From assembly GCA_007135015.1 (NCBI GenBank), contig SLJS01000143.1, positions 1-6,720 on the forward strand: a stretch of DNA of 6,720 bases, written 5' to 3'. The translations under genes were made by a program, and so were the position numbers. Shown piece by piece: positions 1 to 6,661 of this stretch. This DNA comes from Alcanivorax sp. GTDB taxonomy: Bacteria; Pseudomonadota; Gammaproteobacteria; Pseudomonadales; Alcanivoracaceae. The notes beneath the pieces were generated by a model. The model made no database searches. It was not told the origin of the DNA and saw nothing but the letters and a program-made list of their open reading frames with translations. Position 1 is the stretch's first letter. The number at the start of each line of letters is the position of its first letter.

Positions 1-82
1 GTAGGAGCGCTGCTTGCAGCGCGAAAACCCCGGATTCCCGCACGGTGCCAGATTCTTCGCGCTGCAAGCAGCGCTCCTGCAC
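1..82. repeat. REPIN: two inverted REP units
   Basis: Two copies of a REP-type sequence face each other. The left unit (1-25) opens with GTAG and contains the hairpin GCGCTGC-TT-GCAGCGC (7-22). The right unit (56-80) is its reverse complement with a single mismatch, so that its head reads GCAG on the minus strand. About 30 bases of unrelated sequence separate them. A GTAG/GTRG head next to an imperfect palindrome is the hallmark of REP sequences mobilised by RAYT (TnpA-REP) transposases, and paired inverted units are REPINs. No RAYT gene is in the window, so mobilisation would have to be in trans. The left unit begins at the window edge, so the element may extend further left. Confidence 0.8.
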
Positions 83-86
83 GGGT

Positions 87-121
87 TTTTACGACACCCT
101 CACCAGGAGGGTGTCGTAAAA
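87..121. repeat. Perfect 15-bp inverted repeat
   Basis: TTTTACGACACCCTC (87-101) and its exact reverse complement (107-121) flank a 5-base loop, ACCAG. The stem is perfect. In RNA the plus strand would give a hairpin with A- and U-rich ends, so it could act as a bidirectional terminator for genes outside the left edge. However, the same 15-mer recurs at 310-324 and, with one change, at 341-355, so it is better described as part of a dispersed repeat family. Confidence 0.75.
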
Positions 122-154
122 GGTTTTCGTTGGCGAAGCAGGTCGATCAATGAG

Positions 155-276
155 CTCCCTCCCCCGCGAGGGGGAGGGTCGGGGTGGGGCGCGGCTGAGC
201 CGCGCAAGTCCCACCATGCGCCGCTGGCCGCCTGCGGCGCCCCCCTCCATACCTCCCCCTTCACAGGGGGAGGCTT
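155..276. repeat. GC-rich composite palindromic element
   Basis: Four hairpins follow each other: CCCTCCCCC/GGGGGAGGG (157-165 with 170-178), GCGCGGC/GCCGCGC (189-195 with 199-205), GCGCCGC/GCGGCGC (218-224 with 234-240) and CCTCCCCCT/AGGGGGAGG (252-260 with 265-273). The first and last are related to each other in inverted orientation, including adjacent G-rich (183-189) and C-rich (240-247) tracts, so the whole unit is an imperfect palindrome of about 120 bases. This looks like a non-autonomous, REPIN- or MITE-like intergenic element. Short open frames across it have no protein-like character and are rejected as genes. No target-site duplication is evident. Confidence 0.65.
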
Positions 277-304
277 CCAATCGCAAGCGCTGGTGCAATC
301 AGCA

Positions 305-355
305 GGGGCTTTTACGACACCCTCACCAGGGGAGAGGGGCTTTTACGGCACCCTC
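305..355. repeat. Tandem pair of the 15-mer repeat
   Basis: TTTTACGACACCCTC recurs at 310-324 and, as TTTTACGGCACCCTC with one substitution, at 341-355. Both copies are preceded by GGGGC, so the repeat unit is about 20 bases and the two copies are 31 bases apart. The copy at 310 is followed by ACCAGG, exactly as the first copy at 87-101 is, which shows that the shared unit extends beyond the 15-mer. The pair lies just right of the GC-rich composite element. Together with the inverted copies at 87-121 it brackets that element. Confidence 0.7.
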
Positions 356-479
356 TTAACGGGCGCGGCAACCGGCGCCTCCGCTGTCAGGATTCCCTGA
401 AGGCATCGCTTCTGGTACTTTCGTATCATCCATTTCACGCCCTTTCGGCCCAGGGTTGTTCGACAATCCCTGCTCGGCG

Positions 480-501
480 GGGGCAGTCATGCCCCTATAC
501 T
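480..501 (+). promoter_or_regulatory. Candidate promoter with palindrome
   Basis: TATACT (496-501) matches the sigma-70 -10 consensus at five of six positions and lies 57 bases before the lipase start codon. At spacings of 16-18 bases the -35 positions (about 472-479) do not resemble TTGACA. Directly upstream of the -10 is a perfect inverted repeat, GGGGCA-GTCA-TGCCCC (480-495). It occupies the spacer where a regulator could bind. A poor -35 with a palindrome in the spacer would suit a regulated promoter. This is inferred from sequence only. Confidence 0.4.
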
Positions 502-558
502 CCGGTGAGAACTGATTCATGCATCACCCCGGAACCAGAGGGCCAGGAGAGAGTTGCC

Positions 559-2028
559 ATGAAACGAACGCTGCGCCAGCTCGAAGAGGCCATCCGCCAT
601 GCCGAGACCTATGAACAATGGCGGGAAGCCAGCCTGGAGCACGACCGGCTGTCCGGCGCGGACGAGTGGAAGGAGATCGACCGCTCGCCGCACTACGACT
701 ACGAACTGATCCGCAACCGCCTGGCACAGATCCGCCAGGCCCGGCAACGCAATGACGTCAACAAGCTGGTATTCCATCTGCACGAGGGGCTGCATGGCAA
801 TCTGGGCAATATCTCCAACCCCCGGCTCTACCAGTATTGCCGCATCGGCACCAAGAAACTGATCGAGAACTATCTGGCGGAGGTGTGCGCCGCCCTTGAT
901 TATCTCTGCGACAATGACTTCGATAATCTTCCCTTCAAGGAGAAGCTCGATTTCTTTCAGACCACGGGCCATGCATTCGGCCAGAGCTGTCTGATGCTCT
1001 CCGGCGGCGGCTCGCTGGGCCTGTTCCATATCGGCGTGGTCAAGGCACTCTGGGAACAGGACCTGCTTCCCTCGGTGATATCCGGCTCCAGCGCCGGCGC
1101 TATTGTCGCCTCGGTGGTGGGTGCCCACGACGACTCGGAACTCAGACACCGCCTGGAGCCGGAAAACCTGTACCTGGAAGCCTTCAAGTACATCGGCTGG
1201 ACCGGACTGCTCAAGGGCACCCCGGTGCTGGACGGCGACTACCTGGAAGCCTGCCTGGAAGAAAACATTCCCGACCTGACCTTTGAAGAGGCCCATGAAC
1301 GCACCGGTCGCGAGATCAACATTACCGTCAGCCCCTATGACCGGCACCAGTTCTCCCGGCTGCTTAACTGGCGCACCTCGCCCAATGTGCTGATCCGCAA
1401 GGCGGTACTCGCCTCCTGCGCGATACCGGGCATCTATCCACCGGTGAGCCTCTGGGCCAAGGGAATGGACGGCGAGCGAGTCCCCTATATTCCGGGGCGC
1501 AAGTTCGTGGACGGCTCCATCAAGGATGATCTGCCGATACGCAGGATCGCCCGCCTGTACGGCGTCAACCATTCGATCGTCAGCCAGACCAACCCCCATG
1601 TGGTGCCCTTCCTGTCGCGCAATGAGAGCGCAGGGCCGATTTCCGTGATGACCGACTGGGCCACGCGTAATCTTTCCATGAATACCCGCTATGCGCTGCA
1701 GCTCCTGCAGAACCGGGTCCAGTCCAATGATCTCGGCCTGATGCTGGACAAGCTCGCTTCTGTCGCTGGTCAGAAATACGTCGGCGACATCAACCTGATC
1801 CCGCCAAGACGGCCCATGAACATTACCCGGGTGCTGAGCAACCCCACCCTGGATCAGGTCAGGGAATTCATAAGGCTGGGCGAGTTCACCAGCTGGGCGC
1901 GAATGGACATGATCGACAACACGACCCGGATCAGCCGCACCTTCCGCGCCTGTCTGGAGCGCCTGGACCGCATGGAAGCCGAACGGCTGGAGAGGCTGGA
2001 GAAGCCTTCGGTGGTATCCGCCGGCTGA
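559..2028 (+). CDS. DUF3336-patatin phospholipase/TAG lipase
   Basis: The 489-residue product is a predicted serine acyl-hydrolase of the patatin family carrying an N-terminal DUF3336 domain. This is the architecture of yeast Tgl3/4/5 and plant SDP1 triacylglycerol lipases and of many uncharacterised bacterial proteins. Residues about 1-140 form DUF3336, with its typical GTK...LIE.Y stretch and conserved Trp/Tyr positions. The patatin core follows: oxyanion-hole loop GGGSLG (149-154), nucleophile elbow G-S-S-A-G with Ser178, and the Asp318-Gly-Ser motif that supplies the second residue of the Ser-Asp dyad. No signal peptide or clear membrane helix is visible, so a cytoplasmic or membrane-surface role on phospholipid or neutral lipid is likely. 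The ATG at 559 is chosen because AGGAGAG (545-551) lies 7 bases upstream; an in-frame GTG at 505 would add 18 residues with little ribosome-site support. The family call is secure; the substrate is not known. Confidence 0.93.
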   Translation: MKRTLRQLEEAIRHAETYEQWREASLEHDRLSGADEWKEIDRSPHYDYELIRNRLAQIRQARQRNDVNKLVFHLHEGLHGNLGNISNPRLYQYCRIGTKKLIENYLAEVCAALDYLCDNDFDNLPFKEKLDFFQTTGHAFGQSCLMLSGGGSLGLFHIGVVKALWEQDLLPSVISGSSAGAIVASVVGAHDDSELRHRLEPENLYLEAFKYIGWTGLLKGTPVLDGDYLEACLEENIPDLTFEEAHERTGREINITVSPYDRHQFSRLLNWRTSPNVLIRKAVLASCAIPGIYPPVSLWAKGMDGERVPYIPGRKFVDGSIKDDLPIRRIARLYGVNHSIVSQTNPHVVPFLSRNESAGPISVMTDWATRNLSMNTRYALQLLQNRVQSNDLGLMLDKLASVAGQKYVGDINLIPPRRPMNITRVLSNPTLDQVREFIRLGEFTSWARMDMIDNTTRISRTFRACLERLDRMEAERLERLEKPSVVSAG

Positions 2029-2040
2029 ATTCCGCGCCAC

Positions 2041-2061
2041 CCGGCAACTTTGCGTTGCCGG
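2041..2061 (+). terminator. Hairpin after the lipase gene
   Basis: Twelve bases after the lipase stop codon there is a perfect 8-bp stem, CCGGCAAC (2041-2048) with GTTGCCGG (2054-2061), closed by a 5-base loop. The position and strength suit a transcription terminator or an mRNA 3'-end stabiliser. There is no T-run after the stem, so classical intrinsic termination is not assured. The stem would separate the lipase transcript from the kinase gene downstream. Confidence 0.5.
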
Positions 2062-2218
2062 ACAGTCACGGGCTCCCTACCATGGAACTGGAGCCAGCTT
2101 CGGGGGCGATTGTGCAGGGAAGACGACCAGAAGCCACTACCACTGCCGCCTGCGGGAGACGGGGCGACGGCCGGTGCGCCATTGACCGGAGAACGGGCAA
2201 CCCGGCGGGGTCCTTGCC

Positions 2219-4516
2219 ATGATGCGCCGTCTCCTCCAGTACCGCAGGGAAAACCCCCTCGCCTTCCGCCTGATGGGCGCCATTCTTCTGGTCAGCTCGC
2301 TGATCACCCTGGTCGCCATCCTGCTTCTGCTGGCGCGGGAGTTCGATCAGGGCATGGCGGATATCGAACGGGATCTTGAGCAGGTGGAGATGACCGCCCT
2401 GCCCGGCATTACCCGCTCACTGTGGAACTTCGACGACGACCAGCTGCGAATACAGCTGGAAGCACTCAGGCGACTGCCGGAAGTCGTTGCCACGGAGCTG
2501 ACCTGGGAAGACTGGCACGGAGGCGCGCGCAGCATGCTGGCCGGTCCCCGCGAAGCCTCGGAAACCGCTGATATCACCCACAGCTATCCCATTGTCCACC
2601 AGCGTCAGGACGGCAGTGCCGAAGAACTCGGCACCTTGCACATCTATATCACCCAGGCTCCCATTTACCAGCGCGTCGCACAGCACGCGATCTTCATCGC
2701 ACTGTTCCAGATCTTCAAGACGCTTCTGATCGCCCTGGTCATCATTGCGCTGATCCGGTTCATGCTGACGCGCCATCTGCGAACCATTGCCGACTACGCC
2801 CGCCGGCTGGACATCACCCGGCTCCACCGCCCTCTTGATCTGGGCCGGCGACCGCAGGAACAGGACGAGCTGCAGGACATTGCCGACTCCATCAACCAGA
2901 TGCGCGAGAGCCTCCAGCAGGACATTCTGCAACGGGAACAGGCAGAGCAGGCACTTCTCGAGGAGAAGGACGCCCGGTTGCGCGAGGAAGAGGAACGAAT
3001 ACGCGCCGACAGCGCCAACGAGGCCAAAAGCCGTTTCCTTGCCACCATGAGTCACGAGATCCGCACTCCCATGAACGGGGTGATCGGCGTGCTTGACCTG
3101 CTCGCGGGCACTCGCCTGGATGAACGCCAGCGCCACTATGCACGCCTTATGCAGCAGTCCAGCGAGAACCTTCTGATCCTGCTGGACGATATTCTGGACT
3201 TTTCCCGGATTGAGGCCGGCGAACTCAGACTCAACCATGCCCCGGTGGATCTGCAGACCCTGGTCGAGGACGGAACCAGTGCCTTTGCCGCGGTGGCCAA
3301 TCAGCAAGGGCTGGAGCTGATCCTGGACATTCGACTCCAGCTCTACCGGTATGTCCATGGTGATGAACTACGCATCCGCCAGGTGCTGCTCAATCTGCTG
3401 AACAATGCACTCAAGTTTACCCGCGAGGGCTCAGTCACCGTACGGGTTCGCGAACACCAGCCACCGGGGGGCGCCGGCCAGGTCACCTTCGAAGTGGAGG
3501 ACACCGGCCCCGGCATTTCCGAAGAGGATGCCACAAGGGTGTTCGATACCTTTTCGCAGGCCGGAGAGCAATACAGCGAGCACAAGGGCACCGGCCTGGG
3601 CCTGGCGGTATGCAAACGGCTCATTGAGCTGATGGGAGGTAGCATCCGGCTGCACAGCCAGCCGGGAACCGGATCCTGCTTCGCCTTTACCCTGCCCTTC
3701 GAGCAGGACTCAAACATTCCGACACCCGAACCCGCGCTCGCCAACCAGGCAGTGCTCGTACTCGCCCCGGATGAGCGACTCCAGAAAGCGCTGTCCGGCA
3801 TGATCCACCATCTCGGTGGCACCGTCAGCGCCGGCGGTGACCTGTCCCACCTGGAGCTGGTGGAACGTTACCGCCATATCCTGGTGGATCATTCACTGCT
3901 GGAAGACGCCGACCGCACCGCCTCCGCCAGACTGGAACAGGTACGCGAAAAAATACTGGTAATGACCCCTCTCGACCGGAAACAGGAAGGTTACCGATTC
4001 ATACCCAAGCCGGTCACCGCCACGGAGCTGACTGAAAAACTGGACGGGGAAGAAACCGCGGCCGTTGAAACGCAGATGAATGTGCGCGAGCACAGCCGCT
4101 TCGACCATCTCAGTGTGCTGGTCGCCGAAGACAACGAAGTCAACCGTGACGTCGTCCGGGCGATTCTGGCAAGCCTGAAGATACAGCCTGTACTCTGCCG
4201 CAACGGCGAAGAGGCGGTGGCGGCGTTCCGTGCCGCTGGCGGCGCCTTCGACCTGGTATTGATGGACTGCCAGATGCCGGTCATGGACGGCTATGACGCC
4301 ACCATGGCAATTCGCCGCATCGAGCAGGAAGCGGGACTCGAATCCGTTCCGGTGGTGGCGTTGACCGCCCATGTCCTGCCCGAGCAGCGTGAGCGCATGC
4401 GCGACAGCGGCATGGACCGCTTTCTCAGTAAACCCGTTCGCAAGGATGCCATCCAGAAACTGCTGGTGGACCTGGGCCTGGAGCGGCGGCTGACGAGCTT
4501 TTCACGGGGAAACTGA
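2219..4516 (+). CDS. Hybrid sensor histidine kinase (two receivers)
   Basis: The 765-residue inner-membrane hybrid kinase has, in order: TM1 (about 18-39), a periplasmic sensor region (about 40-156), TM2 (about 157-180), a HAMP linker (about 180-233), a charged coiled coil (about 234-268), HisKA with phospho-acceptor His279 in an SHEIRTP motif, and HATPase_c with N396, D428-T-G-P-G, F442 and GTGLGL (457-462). A degenerate receiver follows (about 511-607): it keeps an Asp (557) and a KP motif, but the Mg-binding acidic pair is replaced by Ala-Pro. The final receiver is intact: E637/D638, phospho-acceptor D683, T716 and K738. There is no HPt domain, so phosphate from D683 should go to a separate HPt protein, as for the Pseudomonas kinases that signal through HptB. 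The signal is unknown. The start is ATG at 2219, with a second ATG at 2222; the upstream GGGG (2207-2210) is a weak ribosome site. No response regulator lies nearby. Confidence 0.93.
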   Translation: MMRRLLQYRRENPLAFRLMGAILLVSSLITLVAILLLLAREFDQGMADIERDLEQVEMTALPGITRSLWNFDDDQLRIQLEALRRLPEVVATELTWEDWHGGARSMLAGPREASETADITHSYPIVHQRQDGSAEELGTLHIYITQAPIYQRVAQHAIFIALFQIFKTLLIALVIIALIRFMLTRHLRTIADYARRLDITRLHRPLDLGRRPQEQDELQDIADSINQMRESLQQDILQREQAEQALLEEKDARLREEEERIRADSANEAKSRFLATMSHEIRTPMNGVIGVLDLLAGTRLDERQRHYARLMQQSSENLLILLDDILDFSRIEAGELRLNHAPVDLQTLVEDGTSAFAAVANQQGLELILDIRLQLYRYVHGDELRIRQVLLNLLNNALKFTREGSVTVRVREHQPPGGAGQVTFEVEDTGPGISEEDATRVFDTFSQAGEQYSEHKGTGLGLAVCKRLIELMGGSIRLHSQPGTGSCFAFTLPFEQDSNIPTPEPALANQAVLVLAPDERLQKALSGMIHHLGGTVSAGGDLSHLELVERYRHILVDHSLLEDADRTASARLEQVREKILVMTPLDRKQEGYRFIPKPVTATELTEKLDGEETAAVETQMNVREHSRFDHLSVLVAEDNEVNRDVVRAILASLKIQPVLCRNGEEAVAAFRAAGGAFDLVLMDCQMPVMDGYDATMAIRRIEQEAGLESVPVVALTAHVLPEQRERMRDSGMDRFLSKPVRKDAIQKLLVDLGLERRLTSFSRGN

Positions 4517-4545
4517 CCACCCCCGAAGCGCCCCCTGTCCGACAG

Positions 4546-4570
4546 ACCCTCAAAGGGTTACCCTCGAGGG
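4546..4570 (+). other. Alternative short hairpins after kinase gene
   Basis: In the gap between the kinase and aminotransferase genes, ACCCT (4546-4550), AGGGT (4554-4558), ACCCT (4560-4564) and GAGGG (4566-4570) can pair in mutually exclusive ways. A small palindrome, CTGTC-C-GACAG (4535-4545), lies just before. The stems are only 5 bp and no T-run follows, so this is at best a weak terminator or a regulator site for the aminotransferase gene. I see no convincing promoter in this 90-base gap. Confidence 0.25.
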
Positions 4571-4606
4571 CAATATTCACGGCACCGCTAACGAAAAGAG
4601 GCTTTG

Positions 4607-5908
4607 ATGGATCCCGGCACCTCGAAAAGCCCGGACGTGCACCTCAATCTGAATGTACGCGGACTCGGCGTCTCGGCAACCCTGGGGATCAATGAACGCA
4701 GCAACACCCTGCTCAGCCAGGGCCACCAGGTCTATCGCCTGGGCCTGGGCCAGTCCCCTTTTCCGGTACCACAGGTGGTGGAGTCCGCGCTGCAGCAGAA
4801 TGCCTGGCAGAAGGACTACCTGCCGGTCATGGGGCTCAGCGAGCTCAGACAGGCAGTCAGCGACTACCTCGGGCGCAACGAGGGTGTGGCTTTCACTCCC
4901 GACAACGTCATGGTCGGCCCCGGCTCCAAGGAACTGATGTTCATCCTTCAGCTGGTTTATTACGGGGATCTGGTGATCCCCACGCCGAGCTGGGTCTCCT
5001 ACGCACCCCAGGCCCGCATCGTCGGTCGCCAGGTGCACTGGCTGCCCACTCGCGCCGACAATGGCTGGAAGCTTACCCCGGAAGCACTCGACCAGTTGTG
5101 CCGTCCCGACCCGAGCCGGCCCCGGCTGGTAATCCTCAACTACCCGGCCAACCCTCACGGCTACAGCTACAGCGGCGACGAACTCCAGGCCCTGGCCGAG
5201 GTGGCCCGGCGCTACCGCCTGATCCTGCTCAGCGACGAGATCTATGGAGAGCTGGACTTTCAGGCCACCCACCAGTCCATCGCCCGCTATTATCCGGAAG
5301 GAACCATCGTCAGCACCGGGCTGAGCAAATGGTGTGGCGCCGGCGGCTGGCGGCTGGGCGTGTTCGCCTTTCCGTCCGGCCTTCACTGGCTCCGTGACGC
5401 CATGGCCACGGTGGCCAGCGAAACCTACACTTCCGTGGCCGCGCCCATTCAGCACGCGGCGGTGCGCGCCTTCCGCGGAGGCGTGGAACTGGAGCAGTAC
5501 CTGGTCTGCTCGCGCCGCATCCTGCACGCCCTGGCGGACTTCCAGGTCCGCACACTGCGTGACGCCGACATTGAGCTGGACATGCCCGAAGGGGCCTTCT
5601 ACCTGTTTCCGGACCTTCAGCCCTATCGCAACGCCCTGCAGAACCGGGGTATCCACACCAATGTGCAGCTCTGCGAAGCGCTGCTGGAAGAGACGGGCCT
5701 GGCCACCCTGCCGGGTCAGGCCTTTGGACGGCCGGAGCAGGAACTGACCCTGCGCATGGCCTACGTCGACTTTGACGGCGCCCGCGCGCTGGCCGCGGCG
5801 GACAATTACATGCCGGAGACACCACTGGACGAGACATTCCTTCGTACCTACTGTCTCAACTGCGTAACCGCCACCGAGCGCATGGTGGACTGGCTTCGGG
5901 CCCTGTAA
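4607..5908 (+). CDS. Class I/II PLP-dependent aminotransferase
   Basis: The 433-residue cytosolic enzyme is of the fold-type I aminotransferase family (aspartate-aminotransferase-like), moving an amino group between an amino acid and a 2-oxo acid through pyridoxal phosphate. Visible landmarks are the phosphate-binding GPGSK (104-108), N182-P-H-G in place of the common NPTG, D210 with Y213 in SDEIYG (cofactor ring contacts), the Schiff-base lysine K241 in LSKW, R249 in the following WRLG, and R383, which in this family binds the substrate alpha-carboxylate. The set is complete, so the enzyme should be active. Length is slightly above the usual 390-410 because of a C-terminal tail after about residue 390. 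The ATG at 4607 is preferred: AAGAGG (4596-4601) lies 5 bases upstream, whereas a TTG at 4604 would leave only 2 bases. Substrate specificity cannot be read from the sequence. Confidence 0.92.
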   Translation: MDPGTSKSPDVHLNLNVRGLGVSATLGINERSNTLLSQGHQVYRLGLGQSPFPVPQVVESALQQNAWQKDYLPVMGLSELRQAVSDYLGRNEGVAFTPDNVMVGPGSKELMFILQLVYYGDLVIPTPSWVSYAPQARIVGRQVHWLPTRADNGWKLTPEALDQLCRPDPSRPRLVILNYPANPHGYSYSGDELQALAEVARRYRLILLSDEIYGELDFQATHQSIARYYPEGTIVSTGLSKWCGAGGWRLGVFAFPSGLHWLRDAMATVASETYTSVAAPIQHAAVRAFRGGVELEQYLVCSRRILHALADFQVRTLRDADIELDMPEGAFYLFPDLQPYRNALQNRGIHTNVQLCEALLEETGLATLPGQAFGRPEQELTLRMAYVDFDGARALAAADNYMPETPLDETFLRTYCLNCVTATERMVDWLRAL

Positions 5909-5979
5909 CGGACCCGGAATCATTCCGCCGCAGCTGTGCTCTGTGACACTATCCAGCGGAAGAGAAGACACGGCGTCTG

Positions 5980-6636
5980 ATGACGACTGAACACGGAATC
6001 GACTACTGCGCCCGCGAGGAAAGGCTGAACAGCCTCACCCACGGACTGGGCGTTGCGGTGGCGCTACCGGCCACGGTGCTTCTGATTGTTCTCACCAGCC
6101 TCCAGGCCGCACCCTGGAAGATCGTGGGGGTGAGCATTTACGGTCTGACCTTCACCGCGCTCTTTCTTGCATCCACCCTCTACCACAGTGCCCGCCAGCC
6201 ACATCTGCGGCAGGCCTTCAAGGTGCTGGATCACTGCGCCATCTTCCTGCTGATCGCCGGCACCTATACGCCCTTCCTGCTGGTCAACCTGCGCGGGCCA
6301 CTGGGCTGGAGTCTGTTCGGCCTGATCTGGGGGCTGGCCCTGGCGGGCATTGTCAGCAAGCTGGTCTTCGGGCACCGGTACAAGGCCATCCAGGTCGGCA
6401 CCTATCTGCTGATGGGCTGGCTGATCGTGGTGGCATCGGAACATCTTCCCGGTGCGATCGGCGCCACCTCCATTGCCCTGCTTGTGGCCGGTGGAGTGGC
6501 CTATACGGTGGGCGTGCTTTTCTATCTCGGCCACCGCATTCCGTATAACCACGCCATCTGGCACCTTTATGTGCTGGCTGGCGGAGGGCTCCACTGGTTT
6601 GCGGTATATTTCGGTGTGGTACAGGCGCAGATCTGA
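5980..6636 (+). CDS. trhA: PAQR-family hemolysin III membrane protein
   Basis: The 218-residue protein has about seven hydrophobic helices and the usual length of the bacterial hemolysin III/YqfA (TrhA) branch of the PAQR superfamily. The conserved PAQR polar residues are present: S65 and H69 (SxxxH at the end of an early helix), D84-H85, and H191-xxx-H195 in the last helix, with a further H205. In PAQR receptors the equivalent His triad and Asp form a zinc site with hydrolase-like geometry. The E. coli member has been linked to membrane homeostasis. The name hemolysin III comes from a Bacillus cereus homologue and does not establish haemolytic activity here. The start codon is ATG at 5980; the nearest purine-rich stretch (GGAAGAGAAG, 5958-5967) is 12 or more bases away, so initiation may be modest. 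The gene lies 71 bases after the aminotransferase gene and converges on the tRNA gene. Confidence 0.92.
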   Translation: MTTEHGIDYCAREERLNSLTHGLGVAVALPATVLLIVLTSLQAAPWKIVGVSIYGLTFTALFLASTLYHSARQPHLRQAFKVLDHCAIFLLIAGTYTPFLLVNLRGPLGWSLFGLIWGLALAGIVSKLVFGHRYKAIQVGTYLLMGWLIVVASEHLPGAIGATSIALLVAGGVAYTVGVLFYLGHRIPYNHAIWHLYVLAGGGLHWFAVYFGVVQAQI

Positions 6637-6661
6637 AACGGGCGAGCCGGGCAAGCGAAAA

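Noticed and set aside
14..400. Open frames across the left repeat block
   Set aside because: They read through palindromic repeats and give Pro/Gly/Arg-rich translations with no family resemblance and no ribosome site.
505..558. Earlier GTG start for the lipase, adding 18 residues
   Set aside because: The extension lacks a ribosome site, would start only a few bases after the candidate -10 box, and falls outside DUF3336. The ATG at 559 has AGGAGAG at good spacing.
517..2040. 507-codon open frame on the minus strand opposite the lipase gene
   Set aside because: It mirrors the lipase coding frame in GC-rich DNA. Its translation has no recognisable domain, while the plus-strand frame has a full patatin motif set and a good ribosome site.
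2106..2185. Possible cobalamin-type riboswitch, suggested by GGGAAG and CCACT...CTGCCGCC stretches
   Set aside because: The order and spacing of the conserved boxes do not match the cobalamin consensus, and the downstream kinase is not a typical target.
4577..5971. 464-codon open frame on the minus strand opposite the aminotransferase gene
   Set aside because: Shadow of a GC-rich coding sequence. The plus-strand frame contains all PLP-enzyme motifs; the minus-strand translation is low in recognisable structure.
559..6636. A single functional operon or new multi-gene system made of the four protein genes
   Set aside because: The gaps are 71 to 190 bases, a strong hairpin follows the first gene, and the predicted functions share no pathway. 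Shared strand alone is not enough.
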